Both the position numbers and the translations under genes were made by a program. From NCBI GenBank assembly GCA_903928225.1, contig CAIYPU010000067.1:1-36173 (forward strand): a stretch of DNA of 36,173 bases, read 5' to 3'. The stretch comes from an uncultured Chlorobiaceae bacterium (GTDB lineage Bacteria; Bacteroidota; Chlorobiia; Chlorobiales; Chlorobiaceae). The notes under the pieces were generated by a model. It saw nothing but the letters and a program-made list of their open reading frames with translations, did no database searches and was not told the origin of the DNA. The number at the start of each line of letters is the position of its first letter. Position 1 is the first letter of the stretch. Positions 16,875-25,921 of this stretch are shown piece by piece.

Positions 16875-17290
16875 AAGTCACCTCTTGTTTATTTATTGAT
16901 TGGCCACTCTCATTATTGTCGAGCGAAACACGAGTGCAAGGCGGACAAAGTCCCTACAATATCAGGATGAGTATTTCTATCCCGATTCATCGGGACCTGC
17001 GCAGCAATCGGGATTCGTTTTTTTCGTCCATTTGCCTGCATTCGTCCCTGCAGGATGTTGCCCCTGAACCCGAACCTCCTTCCTGTCTATTTTTCGATTA
17101 TTGCAACGCACAATGAACATCGCAACGTACTGCCCGACAGCTTGTTTGCGGTCATGACGCCTCATCTGCTTTTCCAAGGATATCGCAATGGGAGAAATGA
17201 TCCGCTTCTCGCTATATTCACCGTCTGTCAACCGGACACAACAACACACACAACCAATCAAAACGACACCGCATGGGCGGGTTAATCTCC
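16875..17290 (+). repeat. Intergenic region containing a decayed copy of the MITE-like element
   Basis: No gene is convincing here. From about 16917 to 17018 the sequence follows the order of the element at 18705-18847. The 19-base core ACACGAGTGCAAGGCGGAC is at 16928-16946 and GCAGCAATCGGGATTCG at 17001-17017; their spacing (about 72 bases) is close to that in the intact copy (about 76). The terminal inverted repeats are lost. Near the porin start there is a CA-rich leader (ACAACAACACACACAACC, about 17238-17256). Confidence 0.6.
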
Positions 17291-18622
17291 ATGAAAACAG
17301 GAAAAAAACTCCATTACAGCCTGCTTCTTGCAGGTACGCTGCTGGCAGCGCCGTCAGCGGGGTTTGCCGCAGACACGCCGGAAACCGTCGAAATTCGCAT
17401 CACGCGCCTTGAAAAGGAACTGGCCGAGCTCAAGGCATTGATGAAACAGAAACCGGAAACCGCTCCCGCCGCAGCATCGGTTGCGACGGCACCGGCTGCC
17501 GCTGCACCCGCTCCGAGTGTTGCAACCGGCTCGGGTGTAAAAGTCCAGCTTTACGGGTTCGCCCGTCTCGACGCCGTCTGGGACAGCGGCCAGATCTACC
17601 CCGGCAATATCGCGCTCTGGGCCCAGCCAGAGGGTGCCGGCAGGAACGACGGCGAGTGGAACCTTACGGCTGGAGCATCGAGGCTGGGCATGAACCTTAG
17701 CGGCCCTGACACGGAAAAGATGAAGCTCAGCGGCAACATCGAGTTTGACTTCCTCAGCAGCAACAGCACCTCTGAAAACAACCAGCTCCCAAGGCTGCGC
17801 CATGCATACCTCAAGGCTTTCTGGCCCGCTTCCGACTTCAGCATCATCGCAGGCCAGACCTGGGATCTCGTCGGCTCGCTGTTACCCTTTACCGATGACC
17901 CGGCTATCATGTGGGATGCGGGCAACATCGGAGGACGCCATCCCCAGTTGCGCCTGACAAAGGGGTTCAAAACTGGCAACAGGAGCAGGCTGGAAATCGC
18001 CGTTGCAGCTTCGAGAACGATCGGAGAAAAAAATTCTGTCAGTTATGACTCCGGCAAGGATGCCGAAATGCCGACCATCCAGGGGCGCATCTCGCTCAGC
18101 GGACCGGCCATCGTGGACAGCAAACCGGCAACCATTGCCGTTTCCGGCCATTACGGACAGGAACAATGGGACACCGATTTTTATAATACCCATAAAACCC
18201 TCGATACCTGGTCCTGCAACCTGGAGCTTTCGCTTCCGCTCAGCCAGAAACTCCTTTTTGCCGGCGAGTACTTCACCGGAGCAAATCTCGACGATTTCTG
18301 GGGCGGGATAGGACAAGGTGTCAACACAATACATTGGAAAGCAATACGTTCCAATGGAGGATGGGCCGCTCTGAGATATTTTGCAAGCCCGGCGACAACC
18401 TTCAGCCTTGGCGCAGGCATCGATAATCCGAACGATAACGACCTTGCAGGATATTCGAAAAATCCAAGAACAAATAACCGCACCATATTCGCGAACGTCG
18501 TCACCCAGGTTACCCCGAACTTCATCCTCGGCTTCCAGCTGGGAGAATGGATTACTGATTATATGAACCTTCCCGACAGCCATGCGGTGAGGGCTCAGAG
18601 CTCGATGACCTACAAGTTCTGA
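17291..18622 (+). CDS. DcaP-like outer-membrane porin
   Basis: 443 residues from the ATG at 17291; an ATG six codons upstream lacks a sensible signal-peptide start. The signal peptide (M-K-T-G-K-K then L-L-L-A-G-T-L-L-A-A) ends near G-F-A-A-D. A short coiled coil (I-R-I-T-R-L-E-K-E-L-A-E-L-K) and an Ala/Pro linker follow, then the barrel opening V-Q-L-Y-G-F-A-R-L-D-A-V. This plan matches DcaP-like trimeric porins. The barrel alternates through the whole length and ends Y-K-F, the C-terminal Phe needed for outer-membrane insertion. It likely admits small anionic or dicarboxylate solutes, but the substrate is not shown. Its leader is CA-rich with no strong ribosome site, and it is closed by a strong terminator. 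Confidence 0.88.
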   Translation: MKTGKKLHYSLLLAGTLLAAPSAGFAADTPETVEIRITRLEKELAELKALMKQKPETAPAAASVATAPAAAAPAPSVATGSGVKVQLYGFARLDAVWDSGQIYPGNIALWAQPEGAGRNDGEWNLTAGASRLGMNLSGPDTEKMKLSGNIEFDFLSSNSTSENNQLPRLRHAYLKAFWPASDFSIIAGQTWDLVGSLLPFTDDPAIMWDAGNIGGRHPQLRLTKGFKTGNRSRLEIAVAASRTIGEKNSVSYDSGKDAEMPTIQGRISLSGPAIVDSKPATIAVSGHYGQEQWDTDFYNTHKTLDTWSCNLELSLPLSQKLLFAGEYFTGANLDDFWGGIGQGVNTIHWKAIRSNGGWAALRYFASPATTFSLGAGIDNPNDNDLAGYSKNPRTNNRTIFANVVTQVTPNFILGFQLGEWITDYMNLPDSHAVRAQSSMTYKF

Positions 18623-18633
18623 TACCGTTAACG

Positions 18634-18668
18634 ATACAGCTCCGGCAAAACCGGAGCTGTATTTTTCT
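18634..18668. terminator. Terminator after the porin gene
   Basis: A perfect 12-bp stem (ATACAGCTCCGG / CCGGAGCTGTAT) with a 5-base loop is followed by TTTTCTTCTTCTTTT. It lies 12 bases after the stop codon. Confidence 0.94.
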
Positions 18669-18704
18669 TCTTCTTTTCCTTTTCGTCCCTGCACCACATT
18701 TCCA

Positions 18705-18847
18705 GGGCACCTCTATTTATTGTAGTGAGAAGCACGAGTGCAAGGCGGACGGAGCGGAGAAACCGGAATGTACCGGGAGTACATGAGGATTTCAAGCACC
18801 GGCCAACGCGGCAATCGGGCTTCGGAACAAATAAGTAGGGGTGCCCC
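18705..18847 (-). repeat. MITE-like dispersed element, copy 2
   Basis: A 143-base element with ends GGGCACCTCTATTTATT and AATAAGTAGGGGTGCCC, which are inverted repeats (15 of 17 matching). Its interior (CACGAGTGCAAGGCGGAC, then GAGCGGAGAAACCGGA, the hairpin TGTACCGGGAGTACA, and ATGAGGATTTC) is the reverse complement of copy 1. It fills the space between the porin terminator and the sppA stop codon at 18849-18851, ending one base short of it. The palindromic interior could fold into RNA hairpins. No protein is encoded. Confidence 0.85.
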
Positions 18848-18848
18848 C

Positions 18849-20684
18849 TCAGTACACCACGATCTCCTGCCGCATCACCGCAAGCACCTGCACCCCGCCC
18901 TGCTTCACCAGCATCCGGTAGAATGACTCGAGCGAGCTGAACTCCCGCTGCGGAGCGATTTCCTGCAGCAGCTCTTTTTTCAGCGAAGCGGCTATCATTC
19001 CAGCAACATCGGCCCCACCGGATTTCAGCAGCGACTCGAACATGTTCCGCCGGGCAGGCAGCAACAGGATATGCGGCGTTTTCGCCCTGTCTATACCGCC
19101 AAGGGACTGCGCTTCACTGACAGCATCGAACAGACCCCCGCTCCGGTCTACGAGACGGACCCTCATCGCGCTTTTTCCTGTCCAGACCCTGCCGCCGGCA
19201 ACCGAATCGACCTCGGTGGTCCTCATTTTCCTCGAAGCGGCCACCTTGCCGATAAAATCGTCATAAATGGTTCCCGAAGCTTCCACGAACTTTTTCATGG
19301 ATTCGTCATCATAGGCCTTGAAGGGCGTATTGACATCGGCGAACCGGCCTCGCGTGACGACGCTGCGGTCGATGCCGATTTTCTTCAGTAACCCGCTCAT
19401 GTCCGGTTTCAGGGCAAAAACCCCGATCGATCCGGTTATGGTGAGGGGCTGTGCGTAGATCGTCTTTCCGGCCAATGCGGCCATATAGCCCCCTGAAGCC
19501 GCTACTCCCGACATCGAAACGACCAGGGGCTTTCTGACCGCTGCCGAATCGAGCATCTCGAGCATTTCGGAAGAAGCGAGCGCATCGCCTCCGGGACTGT
19601 CGATTCGCAGAACGATGGCTTTCACCGATTTATCGGCAAGCGCCGCATCGAGAGCGCTCCTGAGGGTAGCCACATCGATATTCCTGTCGAGGTCCCCGGC
19701 AGATTCGGCCGAAGTACGGACGATGGATCCGGAAAGGGTCACGACGGCAACGCTTTGCGGGGTATCGGGCTTCATGGGAGAGCTGAAGTCCGAAGCGTAG
19801 CGTTCCGCTCCGACGATCGCTTTGTCGTCCGCATCAGGCTCCTTGCCCGTCAAGTTCCTCGACATCTGCCGTTCGAGTTTCCAGAGCGACGATATGCCAT
19901 CCACAAGGCCAAACGACCTGGCTTTTTCCGGGGTCATCAGGGCAACCTTGTCGATGATCGCTTCGAGAGAGTCCCTGCCGATTTTCCTGCGTTTCGAAAC
20001 ATAGCCGAGATAATCGTCGTAGGCTTCCGAAAGCAGCGCATCCACCTCTTCGAGGGACTCCCTGCTCGGGCCGGTCCGCACGAAAGGCTCGATGCCGCTT
20101 TTATATTTCTTCCACTGCGCGGCCTGGAAACCGACACCGATTTTTCCGAGCGTTCCTGAAAAGAAGAGCATCTCGGCTTTGAGGCCGTCAAGGAGCAGGA
20201 ATCCTCCTTTCTGGATAACCAGCGAATCGCAGGCGGAAGCAAGCAGGTAATCCCCGTCTTCAGGAGAACGCAGGAACGCGGTAACTTTCTTGCCCCGGGC
20301 CCTCAGTTTTTCGATGGCATCTCGAAGCTCGGCATTTTTTGCCGCGCTTGTCTTCAGACCGTCGATATCGAGAAGCACCCGTTCCACTCTCCTGTCGGAT
20401 GCAGCGTGATCGAAAAGGAAGAGCAGGTCCTGAAGGGAAAGAGGTTCCTTCGAAGCAAGAAAACGGGGCAGGCCGCTGTCGCGCCTTGTTTCGTCGAGTG
20501 CGCCGCCGATGTGGACCTTGAGCACGAAGCGGTCGGGAAGAGAGCGCGTTGATCGGAAAAGCAGGCAGAATGCCGCAACGCTCCCGATGACTATCAGAAG
20601 CGAAACCAGGCACCCCCTGTGGAGGCACCCTTTTTTATTGTTCTGCATACCGGTCTGGTTGAGATCAGGGGAATTATTCTTCAT
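18849..20684 (-). CDS. sppA: Signal peptide peptidase SppA, long (67K) type
   Basis: 611 residues, the size of two-domain SppA. A membrane anchor lies at about 26-44; then come an N-terminal S49 domain and a C-terminal S49 domain. The Ser-Lys dyad is split between the domains as in Escherichia coli: Lys195 in K-K-Y-K-S-G-I-E-P and Ser397 in G-V-A-A-S-G-G-Y. The oxyanion segment I-D-S-P-G-G-D-A is at 361-368. The enzyme degrades leftover signal peptides at the inner membrane. The ATG overlaps the end of the ABC ATPase gene by 11 bases and lacks a Shine-Dalgarno sequence, so coupled translation is likely. A second in-frame ATG at codon 13 is an alternative. Confidence 0.95.
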   Translation of the reverse strand: MKNNSPDLNQTGMQNNKKGCLHRGCLVSLLIVIGSVAAFCLLFRSTRSLPDRFVLKVHIGGALDETRRDSGLPRFLASKEPLSLQDLLFLFDHAASDRRVERVLLDIDGLKTSAAKNAELRDAIEKLRARGKKVTAFLRSPEDGDYLLASACDSLVIQKGGFLLLDGLKAEMLFFSGTLGKIGVGFQAAQWKKYKSGIEPFVRTGPSRESLEEVDALLSEAYDDYLGYVSKRRKIGRDSLEAIIDKVALMTPEKARSFGLVDGISSLWKLERQMSRNLTGKEPDADDKAIVGAERYASDFSSPMKPDTPQSVAVVTLSGSIVRTSAESAGDLDRNIDVATLRSALDAALADKSVKAIVLRIDSPGGDALASSEMLEMLDSAAVRKPLVVSMSGVAASGGYMAALAGKTIYAQPLTITGSIGVFALKPDMSGLLKKIGIDRSVVTRGRFADVNTPFKAYDDESMKKFVEASGTIYDDFIGKVAASRKMRTTEVDSVAGGRVWTGKSAMRVRLVDRSGGLFDAVSEAQSLGGIDRAKTPHILLLPARRNMFESLLKSGGADVAGMIAASLKKELLQEIAPQREFSSLESFYRMLVKQGGVQVLAVMRQEIVVY

Positions 20685-21660
20685 AAAGGAGACAGCTTAC
20701 AAAGTGCCCGGCAGAGCCTGCCGGTTCCTTCAGCACCGGTTCCTTTCTGCCGCATTCCGGCATGGCGAACGGACAGCGGGGATGGAAACTGCATCCCGAA
20801 GGAATGTTGAGCGGACCCGGCTGGTCGCCGTTCAGCAGGATGCGCTCTTTTTTCACGCCCGGTTCCGGATTGGGTATGGCTGACAGGAGAGCTTTGGTGT
20901 AGGGGTGCTTCGGATTGGCGTACAGTTCCGCTCCATCGGCAAGTTCGACGATTTTGCCGAGGTACATCACGGCCACCCTCCGGGAAATATGCTCCACGAC
21001 CGAAAGGTCATGGGCTATGAAAAGATAGGTCAGCCCGAGCCCGCTCTGCAGGTCCTTGAGGAGGTTGATGATCTGCGACTGGATGGAAACGTCGAGGGCT
21101 GAAACAGGCTCGTCGCAGATAATGAATTTCGGGTTTACGGCCAGCGCCCTCGCAATTCCGAGACGCTGGCGCTGTCCTCCGGAAAACTCGTGAGGATAGC
21201 GGTTGCAGTAATCACTGCTCAGGCCGACAAGGGCGAGCAGTTCGTCAATGCGCTTGCGGGAAGCCTTGCCGCGGGCTATACCGTGCACCGAAAGCACCTC
21301 GCCCAGCATCTGGCCTGTAGTCAGGCGGGGATTGAGTGATCCGAAGGGGTCCTGGAAAATCATCTGCATCTCCCGGCGAATTGCCCGGAACGACCTGTTG
21401 CCGAGCGACGTGATCTCCCTGCCGTTGAACGCTATAGATCCGGAAACCGATGGATTGCCCAGGCGGATGATCGCCCGGCCGAGGGTTGTCTTGCCGCATC
21501 CCGACTCGCCCACGAGACCAAGCGTCTCGCCCCGATAGACATCGAAGGAAATTCCGTTTACGACTTTTACCGGTATGGCCCGGCCAAGGCCGCCACGCTT
21601 TTTCTGTGAAAACTGCACCCGCAAATCCCTGACCGAAAGTATCCTCTCCTGTTCCCCCAT
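20674..21660 (-). CDS. Peptide ABC transporter ATP-binding protein (OppF/DppF type)
   Basis: 328 residues. Walker A is G-E-S-G-C-G-K-T (51-58), the Q-loop is I-F-Q-D-P (Gln103), the signature is S-G-G-Q-R-Q-R (160-166), Walker B is F-I-I-C-D-E-P (179-185), and the H-loop is I-A-H-D-L-S. The C-terminal extension with C-S-F-H-P-R-C-P-F and a later Cys is the oligopeptide HPY-type domain that marks OppD/OppF-class ATPases. It would energise a peptide importer, but no permease is next to it; the nearest candidate permease and binding protein are at 3003-5759. It overlaps sppA. The functional pairing of the two loci is inferred. Confidence 0.93.
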   Translation of the reverse strand: MGEQERILSVRDLRVQFSQKKRGGLGRAIPVKVVNGISFDVYRGETLGLVGESGCGKTTLGRAIIRLGNPSVSGSIAFNGREITSLGNRSFRAIRREMQMIFQDPFGSLNPRLTTGQMLGEVLSVHGIARGKASRKRIDELLALVGLSSDYCNRYPHEFSGGQRQRLGIARALAVNPKFIICDEPVSALDVSIQSQIINLLKDLQSGLGLTYLFIAHDLSVVEHISRRVAVMYLGKIVELADGAELYANPKHPYTKALLSAIPNPEPGVKKERILLNGDQPGPLNIPSGCSFHPRCPFAMPECGRKEPVLKEPAGSAGHFVSCLLYEE

Positions 21661-21757
21661 AGTTGCCTGAACGCTGTTTATCGTATTTTTATTATTATAC
21701 TAAAAACCATTGTGAATCTGCCATACAAAACCCGTCGCACACGTTCGCCATTTTACC

Positions 21758-22492
21758 TTGCAGATCGAACCAGAACATACCGGAACGCTTTATGTCGTCG
21801 CTACGCCTCTCGGCAACCTTGAAGACATCACCCTGCGGGCAATAAGGATCCTTCGCGAGTCGGGCGCCATAGCCTGTGAAGACACACGGAGGGCATCGAT
21901 CCTCCTGCGCCATCTCGACATCCAGGGCAAGAAACTGGTCAGTTACCACAATTTCAACGAACCGAAAGCCGTCCGGCAGATCGTCGGGATGCTCGAAGAG
22001 GGCACCGACGTCTCGCTCATAACCGACGCCGGCACTCCGGTCATCAGCGATCCGGGCTACACCATCCTCCAGGCAGTGCATGAACGGCGCATGAAGGTCA
22101 TACCCGTCCCCGGTCCAAGCGCCCTCACGGCTGCGCTATCGGCATGTCCGCTGCCGGTCAGCAGCTTCTTCTTCGCCGGGTTCCTGCCCCATAAAAAAGG
22201 CCGCAAAAGCCGCATGGACTTTCTCTGTTCGCTGCAGTCGACCATAGTCCTGTACGAATCCCCGTTCAGGGTCATGCAGCTGCTCGACGAACTCGAAGAG
22301 CGTCAACCCGATGCAGGGGTGTTCATTGCGCGGGAAATGACAAAGATACATGAGGAGTATGTTGCCGGCACCATCGCCGAAATCCGCGAACACCTTGCCG
22401 GAGGGAAAACAAGGGGTGAATTCGTGGTGGTCATCCACCCTGCCGGAAAAAAATCAAACCAACCTGAAGAGAAACATGCAGATAATCACTGA
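21758..22492 (+). CDS. rsmI: 16S rRNA (cytidine-1402 2'-O)-methyltransferase RsmI
   Basis: 244 residues from a TTG at 21758; no ATG or GTG fits the N-terminus and no ribosome site is visible, so the exact start is uncertain. The tetrapyrrole-methylase fold shows in [36 protein letters not shown], and V-P-G-P-S-A. The C-terminal Y-E-S-P-F-R and G-E-F-V-V-V-I are also characteristic. RsmI methylates C1402 in the ribosomal decoding centre. The C-terminal tail overlaps the panC start by 17 bases, giving a two-gene unit divergent from the ABC ATPase over a 97-base gap. Confidence 0.95.
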   Translation: MQIEPEHTGTLYVVATPLGNLEDITLRAIRILRESGAIACEDTRRASILLRHLDIQGKKLVSYHNFNEPKAVRQIVGMLEEGTDVSLITDAGTPVISDPGYTILQAVHERRMKVIPVPGPSALTAALSACPLPVSSFFFAGFLPHKKGRKSRMDFLCSLQSTIVLYESPFRVMQLLDELEERQPDAGVFIAREMTKIHEEYVAGTIAEIREHLAGGKTRGEFVVVIHPAGKKSNQPEEKHADNH

Positions 22493-23330
22493 GCCTACGG
22501 AAATGCAGGCAATTTCCGAAAAGCTTCGCCTGAACCGTCAGCTCATCGGCGTCGTCATGACCATGGGTGCACTGCACGAGGGCCATCTCAGCCTTGTGCG
22601 GCTTGCAAAGGAGACCGCAGGTGTTGTCATTCTCACGATTTTCGTGAACCCCATGCAGTTCGGGGCCAACGAGGACCTTCACCGTTACCCGCGCCCGTTC
22701 GGGCAGGACACCGCGCTCGCGAAATCCGCCGGTGTCGATTACCTGTTCGCACCGGAAGCATCCGGCATGTATCCCGCTTCATTCCAGACCTCGGTTGCCT
22801 GCGGGCCCCTTGCGGAACGTTTCGAAGGCGCCCTTCGTCCGGGCCATTTCGACGGCGTCGCAACCATCGTAACCAAGCTGTTCAATATCACCAAGCCGCA
22901 CCTTGCGGTTTTCGGAGAAAAGGATGCCCAGCAACTCGCAATTATCCGCCGCCTCGTCAGGGACCTCGACATCGACGTCACCGTCATCGGTGCGCCTGTC
23001 GTCAGGGAGGAAAACGGGCTTGCGGTGAGCTCCCGCAACATCTACCTTTCGAGTGCGGAACGCAACGAGGCTTCGGTGCTGCACCGGGGGATACGGCATG
23101 CCGGAACCTGTTTTGATGCGCAAAGGAGGGACCTTGGTGCGATCGCTGCGGAAGTCGATGCCATGATCCGGTCGGTCGTCGGGTTCATCCCCGACTATGT
23201 GAGCTTTGTCGATGAAGAGACCTTCGAACCAGCGGAAAAAGCTGAAAAAGGCAGGGATTACCGCCTGCTGCTCGCCGTCAGGGCCGGTTCGGTAAGGCTT
23301 CTCGACAACGCCGGATTCCGTTGTCCGTGA
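22476..23330 (+). CDS. panC: Pantothenate synthetase
   Basis: 284 residues from the ATG at 22476, with GAAGAG a few bases upstream; longer in-frame starts lie inside rsmI. The enzyme condenses pantoate and beta-alanine with ATP, the last step of pantothenate synthesis. The nucleotide motif is M-G-A-L-H-E-G-H (HIGH-like), followed by the N-P-M-Q-F-G segment, F-G-E-K-D-A-Q-Q-L, and V-S-S-R-N (the KMSKS counterpart). It is the second gene of the rsmI-panC pair. No panB, panD or panE is in the window. A weak hairpin follows at 23401-23420. Confidence 0.96.
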   Translation: MQIITEPTEMQAISEKLRLNRQLIGVVMTMGALHEGHLSLVRLAKETAGVVILTIFVNPMQFGANEDLHRYPRPFGQDTALAKSAGVDYLFAPEASGMYPASFQTSVACGPLAERFEGALRPGHFDGVATIVTKLFNITKPHLAVFGEKDAQQLAIIRRLVRDLDIDVTVIGAPVVREENGLAVSSRNIYLSSAERNEASVLHRGIRHAGTCFDAQRRDLGAIAAEVDAMIRSVVGFIPDYVSFVDEETFEPAEKAEKGRDYRLLLAVRAGSVRLLDNAGFRCP

Positions 23331-23400
23331 GAACCCTGCGGAGGATTGGCATGAAAATACTTTTTTGTTTTATATTGCGTTTCATTTTTGTCGGCGACCC

Positions 23401-23420
23401 ACCGGACCAATCCGGTAATT
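23401..23420 (+). terminator. Weak candidate terminator after panC
   Basis: ACCGGA-CCAA-TCCGGT is a 6-bp stem with a 4-base loop followed by AATTTT, 70 bases after panC. The stem is short, so it may be inefficient and allow readthrough toward pnp. Confidence 0.45.
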
Positions 23421-23579
23421 TTCCAGGGGGAAAGAGGGCCGGGGCGATACAGGGTTGATTGGTCAATAACGCAGGTTTATGAATTTAAAGGGCATCGGAA
23501 AGCCGGCAGGGTTTCTTTTCCCGGACGGCCGCGATGGCAGGACAGTCCGTATTTTTATCACTTATAGCAAACGATTTCC

Positions 23580-25778
23580 ATGATTATCAACAAAGAAATT
23601 GATCTTGGCCAGGGGAAAGTCATCTCTATCGAAACCGGCCGGATGGCAAAACAGGCTGACGGTGCCGCCGTTGTCCGCATGGGAGACACGATGGTCCTCG
23701 CCACGGTTGTGTCGAGCAGAAAAACCCCGCCCCCCAACCAGGACTTTTTCCCGCTACAGGTCGAATACCGAGAAAAATATTCAGCCGCCGGCAAGTTCCC
23801 CGGAGGTTTCTTCAAACGCGAAACCCGCCCGTCGGAAAAGGAAATTCTGTCTTCGCGGCTTATTGACCGGGCTCTCAGGCCGCTCTTCCCCGACGGCTAC
23901 TACTACGAAACCCAGATTATCGTCACGGTCATCTCATCCGACCAGATCAATGACGGCGATGTGCTCGGCGGCCTTGCCGCATCCGCAGCGATCATGGTTT
24001 CGGACATCCCGTTCCAGAACCCGATGTCGGAAGTGAGGGTCGGCAGGATCAACCAGAAATTCATCATCAACCCTGATACGAACGAGCTCGCCAACAGCGA
24101 CCTCGATATCTGCATCGGCGGAACTGCCGATACCATATGCATGCTCGAAGGCGAAATGAAGGAGATATCCGAAGCCGAAATGATCGACGCGATCAAATTC
24201 GGCCACGACGCCATCCGCAGGCTCTGCGCATTACAGAACGAGCTCGCGGCCGCAGTCGGCAAACCGAACCGTCCGTTCTCTCCGCTCCAGATCCCGTCAG
24301 AGCTTGCCGCCGCGATCAGGGAAACATGCGAAGCGCGCCTGAAACAGCTCGCCTATACGCCGCTCCGTAAAGAAGAGCGTGCCGCAGAGACCGCCGCAAT
24401 CTACAATGAAGCGGTCAAGTCGGTCGTCGACCGCTTCAGGGAAGAATTCACCCCCGAGGTGATCGCCGCGGACCCGGCGAAATCGCTTTTCCTCAACGAA
24501 CATATCATCGAAGAGCAGATCCACAGCGTCGAAAAAAGAGTCATGCGCCACATGATCCTCGATGACGCGAAACGGCTCGACGGCAGGAAGCTCGACGAAA
24601 TCCGCCCGATCACCATCGATCTAGGCATCATTCCAAGGGCTCACGGGTCAGCGCTCTTCACCAGGGGCGAAACCCAGGCGCTCGTCACCATCACCCTCGG
24701 CACCAAGAAAGATGCCCAGGCGGTAGACACCCTGACGAACAATGCCGACAAGCGCTTCATGCTCCACTACAACTTCCCGCCCTTCTCCGTCGGAGAAACC
24801 GGCAGGATAGGCAGCACCGGGCGCCGCGAAATCGGCCACGGAAACCTTGCAGAGCGCGCCATCAGGATGGTTGCACCGAACGACCAGGAATTCCCGTACA
24901 CCATCCGCATCGTTTCCGACATCCTCGAGTCGAACGGCTCGTCGTCGATGGCATCGGTATGCGGCGGTACCCTTGCGCTCATGGACGGCGGCGTGCCGAT
25001 CCGCAAGCCGGTTTCCGGCATCGCGATGGGACTCATCAAGGAAGACCATTCCTACGCTATCCTTTCCGACATCCTCGGCAACGAGGACCATCTCGGCGAC
25101 ATGGACTTCAAGGTAACCGGCACCAGGGACGGCATAACGGCCTGCCAGATGGACATCAAGATCGACGGCCTCGACTACCATATTCTCGAAACAGCCCTCG
25201 AACAGGCCCGCAGGGGACGCATCCACATCCTCGACAAGATGCAGGAAGCCATTCCCGAGACCCGTGAAGAGCTTGCGCAGTTCGCTCCGAGGATGACCAC
25301 CATCCAGATACCGGTCGACGCTATCGGCCTCATCATCGGCAAAGGCGGCGAGACCATCCGCAGCATCACCGAAGAAACCGGCGCTGAGATCAACATCGAG
25401 GACGACGGCACGGTAACCATAGCCTGCTCGAACAATGAAGGGTCGCATGCCGCACTGAACGCAATCAGGACGCTGCTCGCCAAACCCGAGGTCGGCACCA
25501 CCTACCTGGGCAAAGTCCGGGACATCCGGGACGAGCTCGGCGCATTCGTGGAATTCCTTCCCAAGACCGACGGACTGGTTCATATATCCGAAATTTCCAA
25601 AGAACGTGTCGCAAAGGTGAGCGACAAGCTGAAGATCGGCGACAGGGTCAAGGTCAAGCTGGTCGATGTCCGTAAAGACCCCAGGACCGGAAAAACCCGT
25701 TTCGCGCTTTCGATGAAAGCGGTTGAAAACGAACCCGAGCAGGCGACGGATGCCGCGCCGGACACCGAAGTACAGTAA
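23580..25778 (+). CDS. pnp: Polyribonucleotide nucleotidyltransferase (PNPase)
   Basis: 732 residues. PNPase is the phosphorolytic 3'-5' exoribonuclease of RNA decay. The first RNase PH core starts [15 protein letters not shown] and contains [13 protein letters not shown] helical domain spans about 230-310. The second, catalytic PH core contains [10 protein letters not shown] and the [11 protein letters not shown] segment. The KH domain carries [10 protein letters not shown] near 584-593 and an S1 domain spans about 638-710. All expected domains are present. The 249-base gap upstream could hold a regulatory leader, but I see no firm RNase III-type stem. A terminator follows. Confidence 0.98.
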   Translation: MIINKEIDLGQGKVISIETGRMAKQADGAAVVRMGDTMVLATVVSSRKTPPPNQDFFPLQVEYREKYSAAGKFPGGFFKRETRPSEKEILSSRLIDRALRPLFPDGYYYETQIIVTVISSDQINDGDVLGGLAASAAIMVSDIPFQNPMSEVRVGRINQKFIINPDTNELANSDLDICIGGTADTICMLEGEMKEISEAEMIDAIKFGHDAIRRLCALQNELAAAVGKPNRPFSPLQIPSELAAAIRETCEARLKQLAYTPLRKEERAAETAAIYNEAVKSVVDRFREEFTPEVIAADPAKSLFLNEHIIEEQIHSVEKRVMRHMILDDAKRLDGRKLDEIRPITIDLGIIPRAHGSALFTRGETQALVTITLGTKKDAQAVDTLTNNADKRFMLHYNFPPFSVGETGRIGSTGRREIGHGNLAERAIRMVAPNDQEFPYTIRIVSDILESNGSSSMASVCGGTLALMDGGVPIRKPVSGIAMGLIKEDHSYAILSDILGNEDHLGDMDFKVTGTRDGITACQMDIKIDGLDYHILETALEQARRGRIHILDKMQEAIPETREELAQFAPRMTTIQIPVDAIGLIIGKGGETIRSITEETGAEINIEDDGTVTIACSNNEGSHAALNAIRTLLAKPEVGTTYLGKVRDIRDELGAFVEFLPKTDGLVHISEISKERVAKVSDKLKIGDRVKVKLVDVRKDPRTGKTRFALSMKAVENEPEQATDAAPDTEVQ

Positions 25779-25793
25779 ACGGGGCTGACACTG

Positions 25794-25830
25794 AAAAAAG
25801 CAGTGCGTTCAACCATGCGCTGCTTTTTTT
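25794..25830 (+). terminator. Terminator after pnp
   Basis: AAAAAAGCAGTGCG pairs with TGCGCTGCTTTTTT around an 8-base loop (two wobble pairs in the middle), ending in a T run. It lies 16 bases after the pnp stop. Confidence 0.88.
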
Positions 25831-25921
25831 ATTGTTGCCGTCCGGCAAGTTTCCGGCACCCGTAGTACTGCCCTCTGTAATGAGATGGCAGCAGCAGTAA
25901 GTTATCAGCAAGACGACAATC

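Noticed and set aside
24648-25583. Minus-strand frame (311 codons) opposite pnp
   Set aside because: Antisense shadow; no signal peptide, motif or ribosome site.
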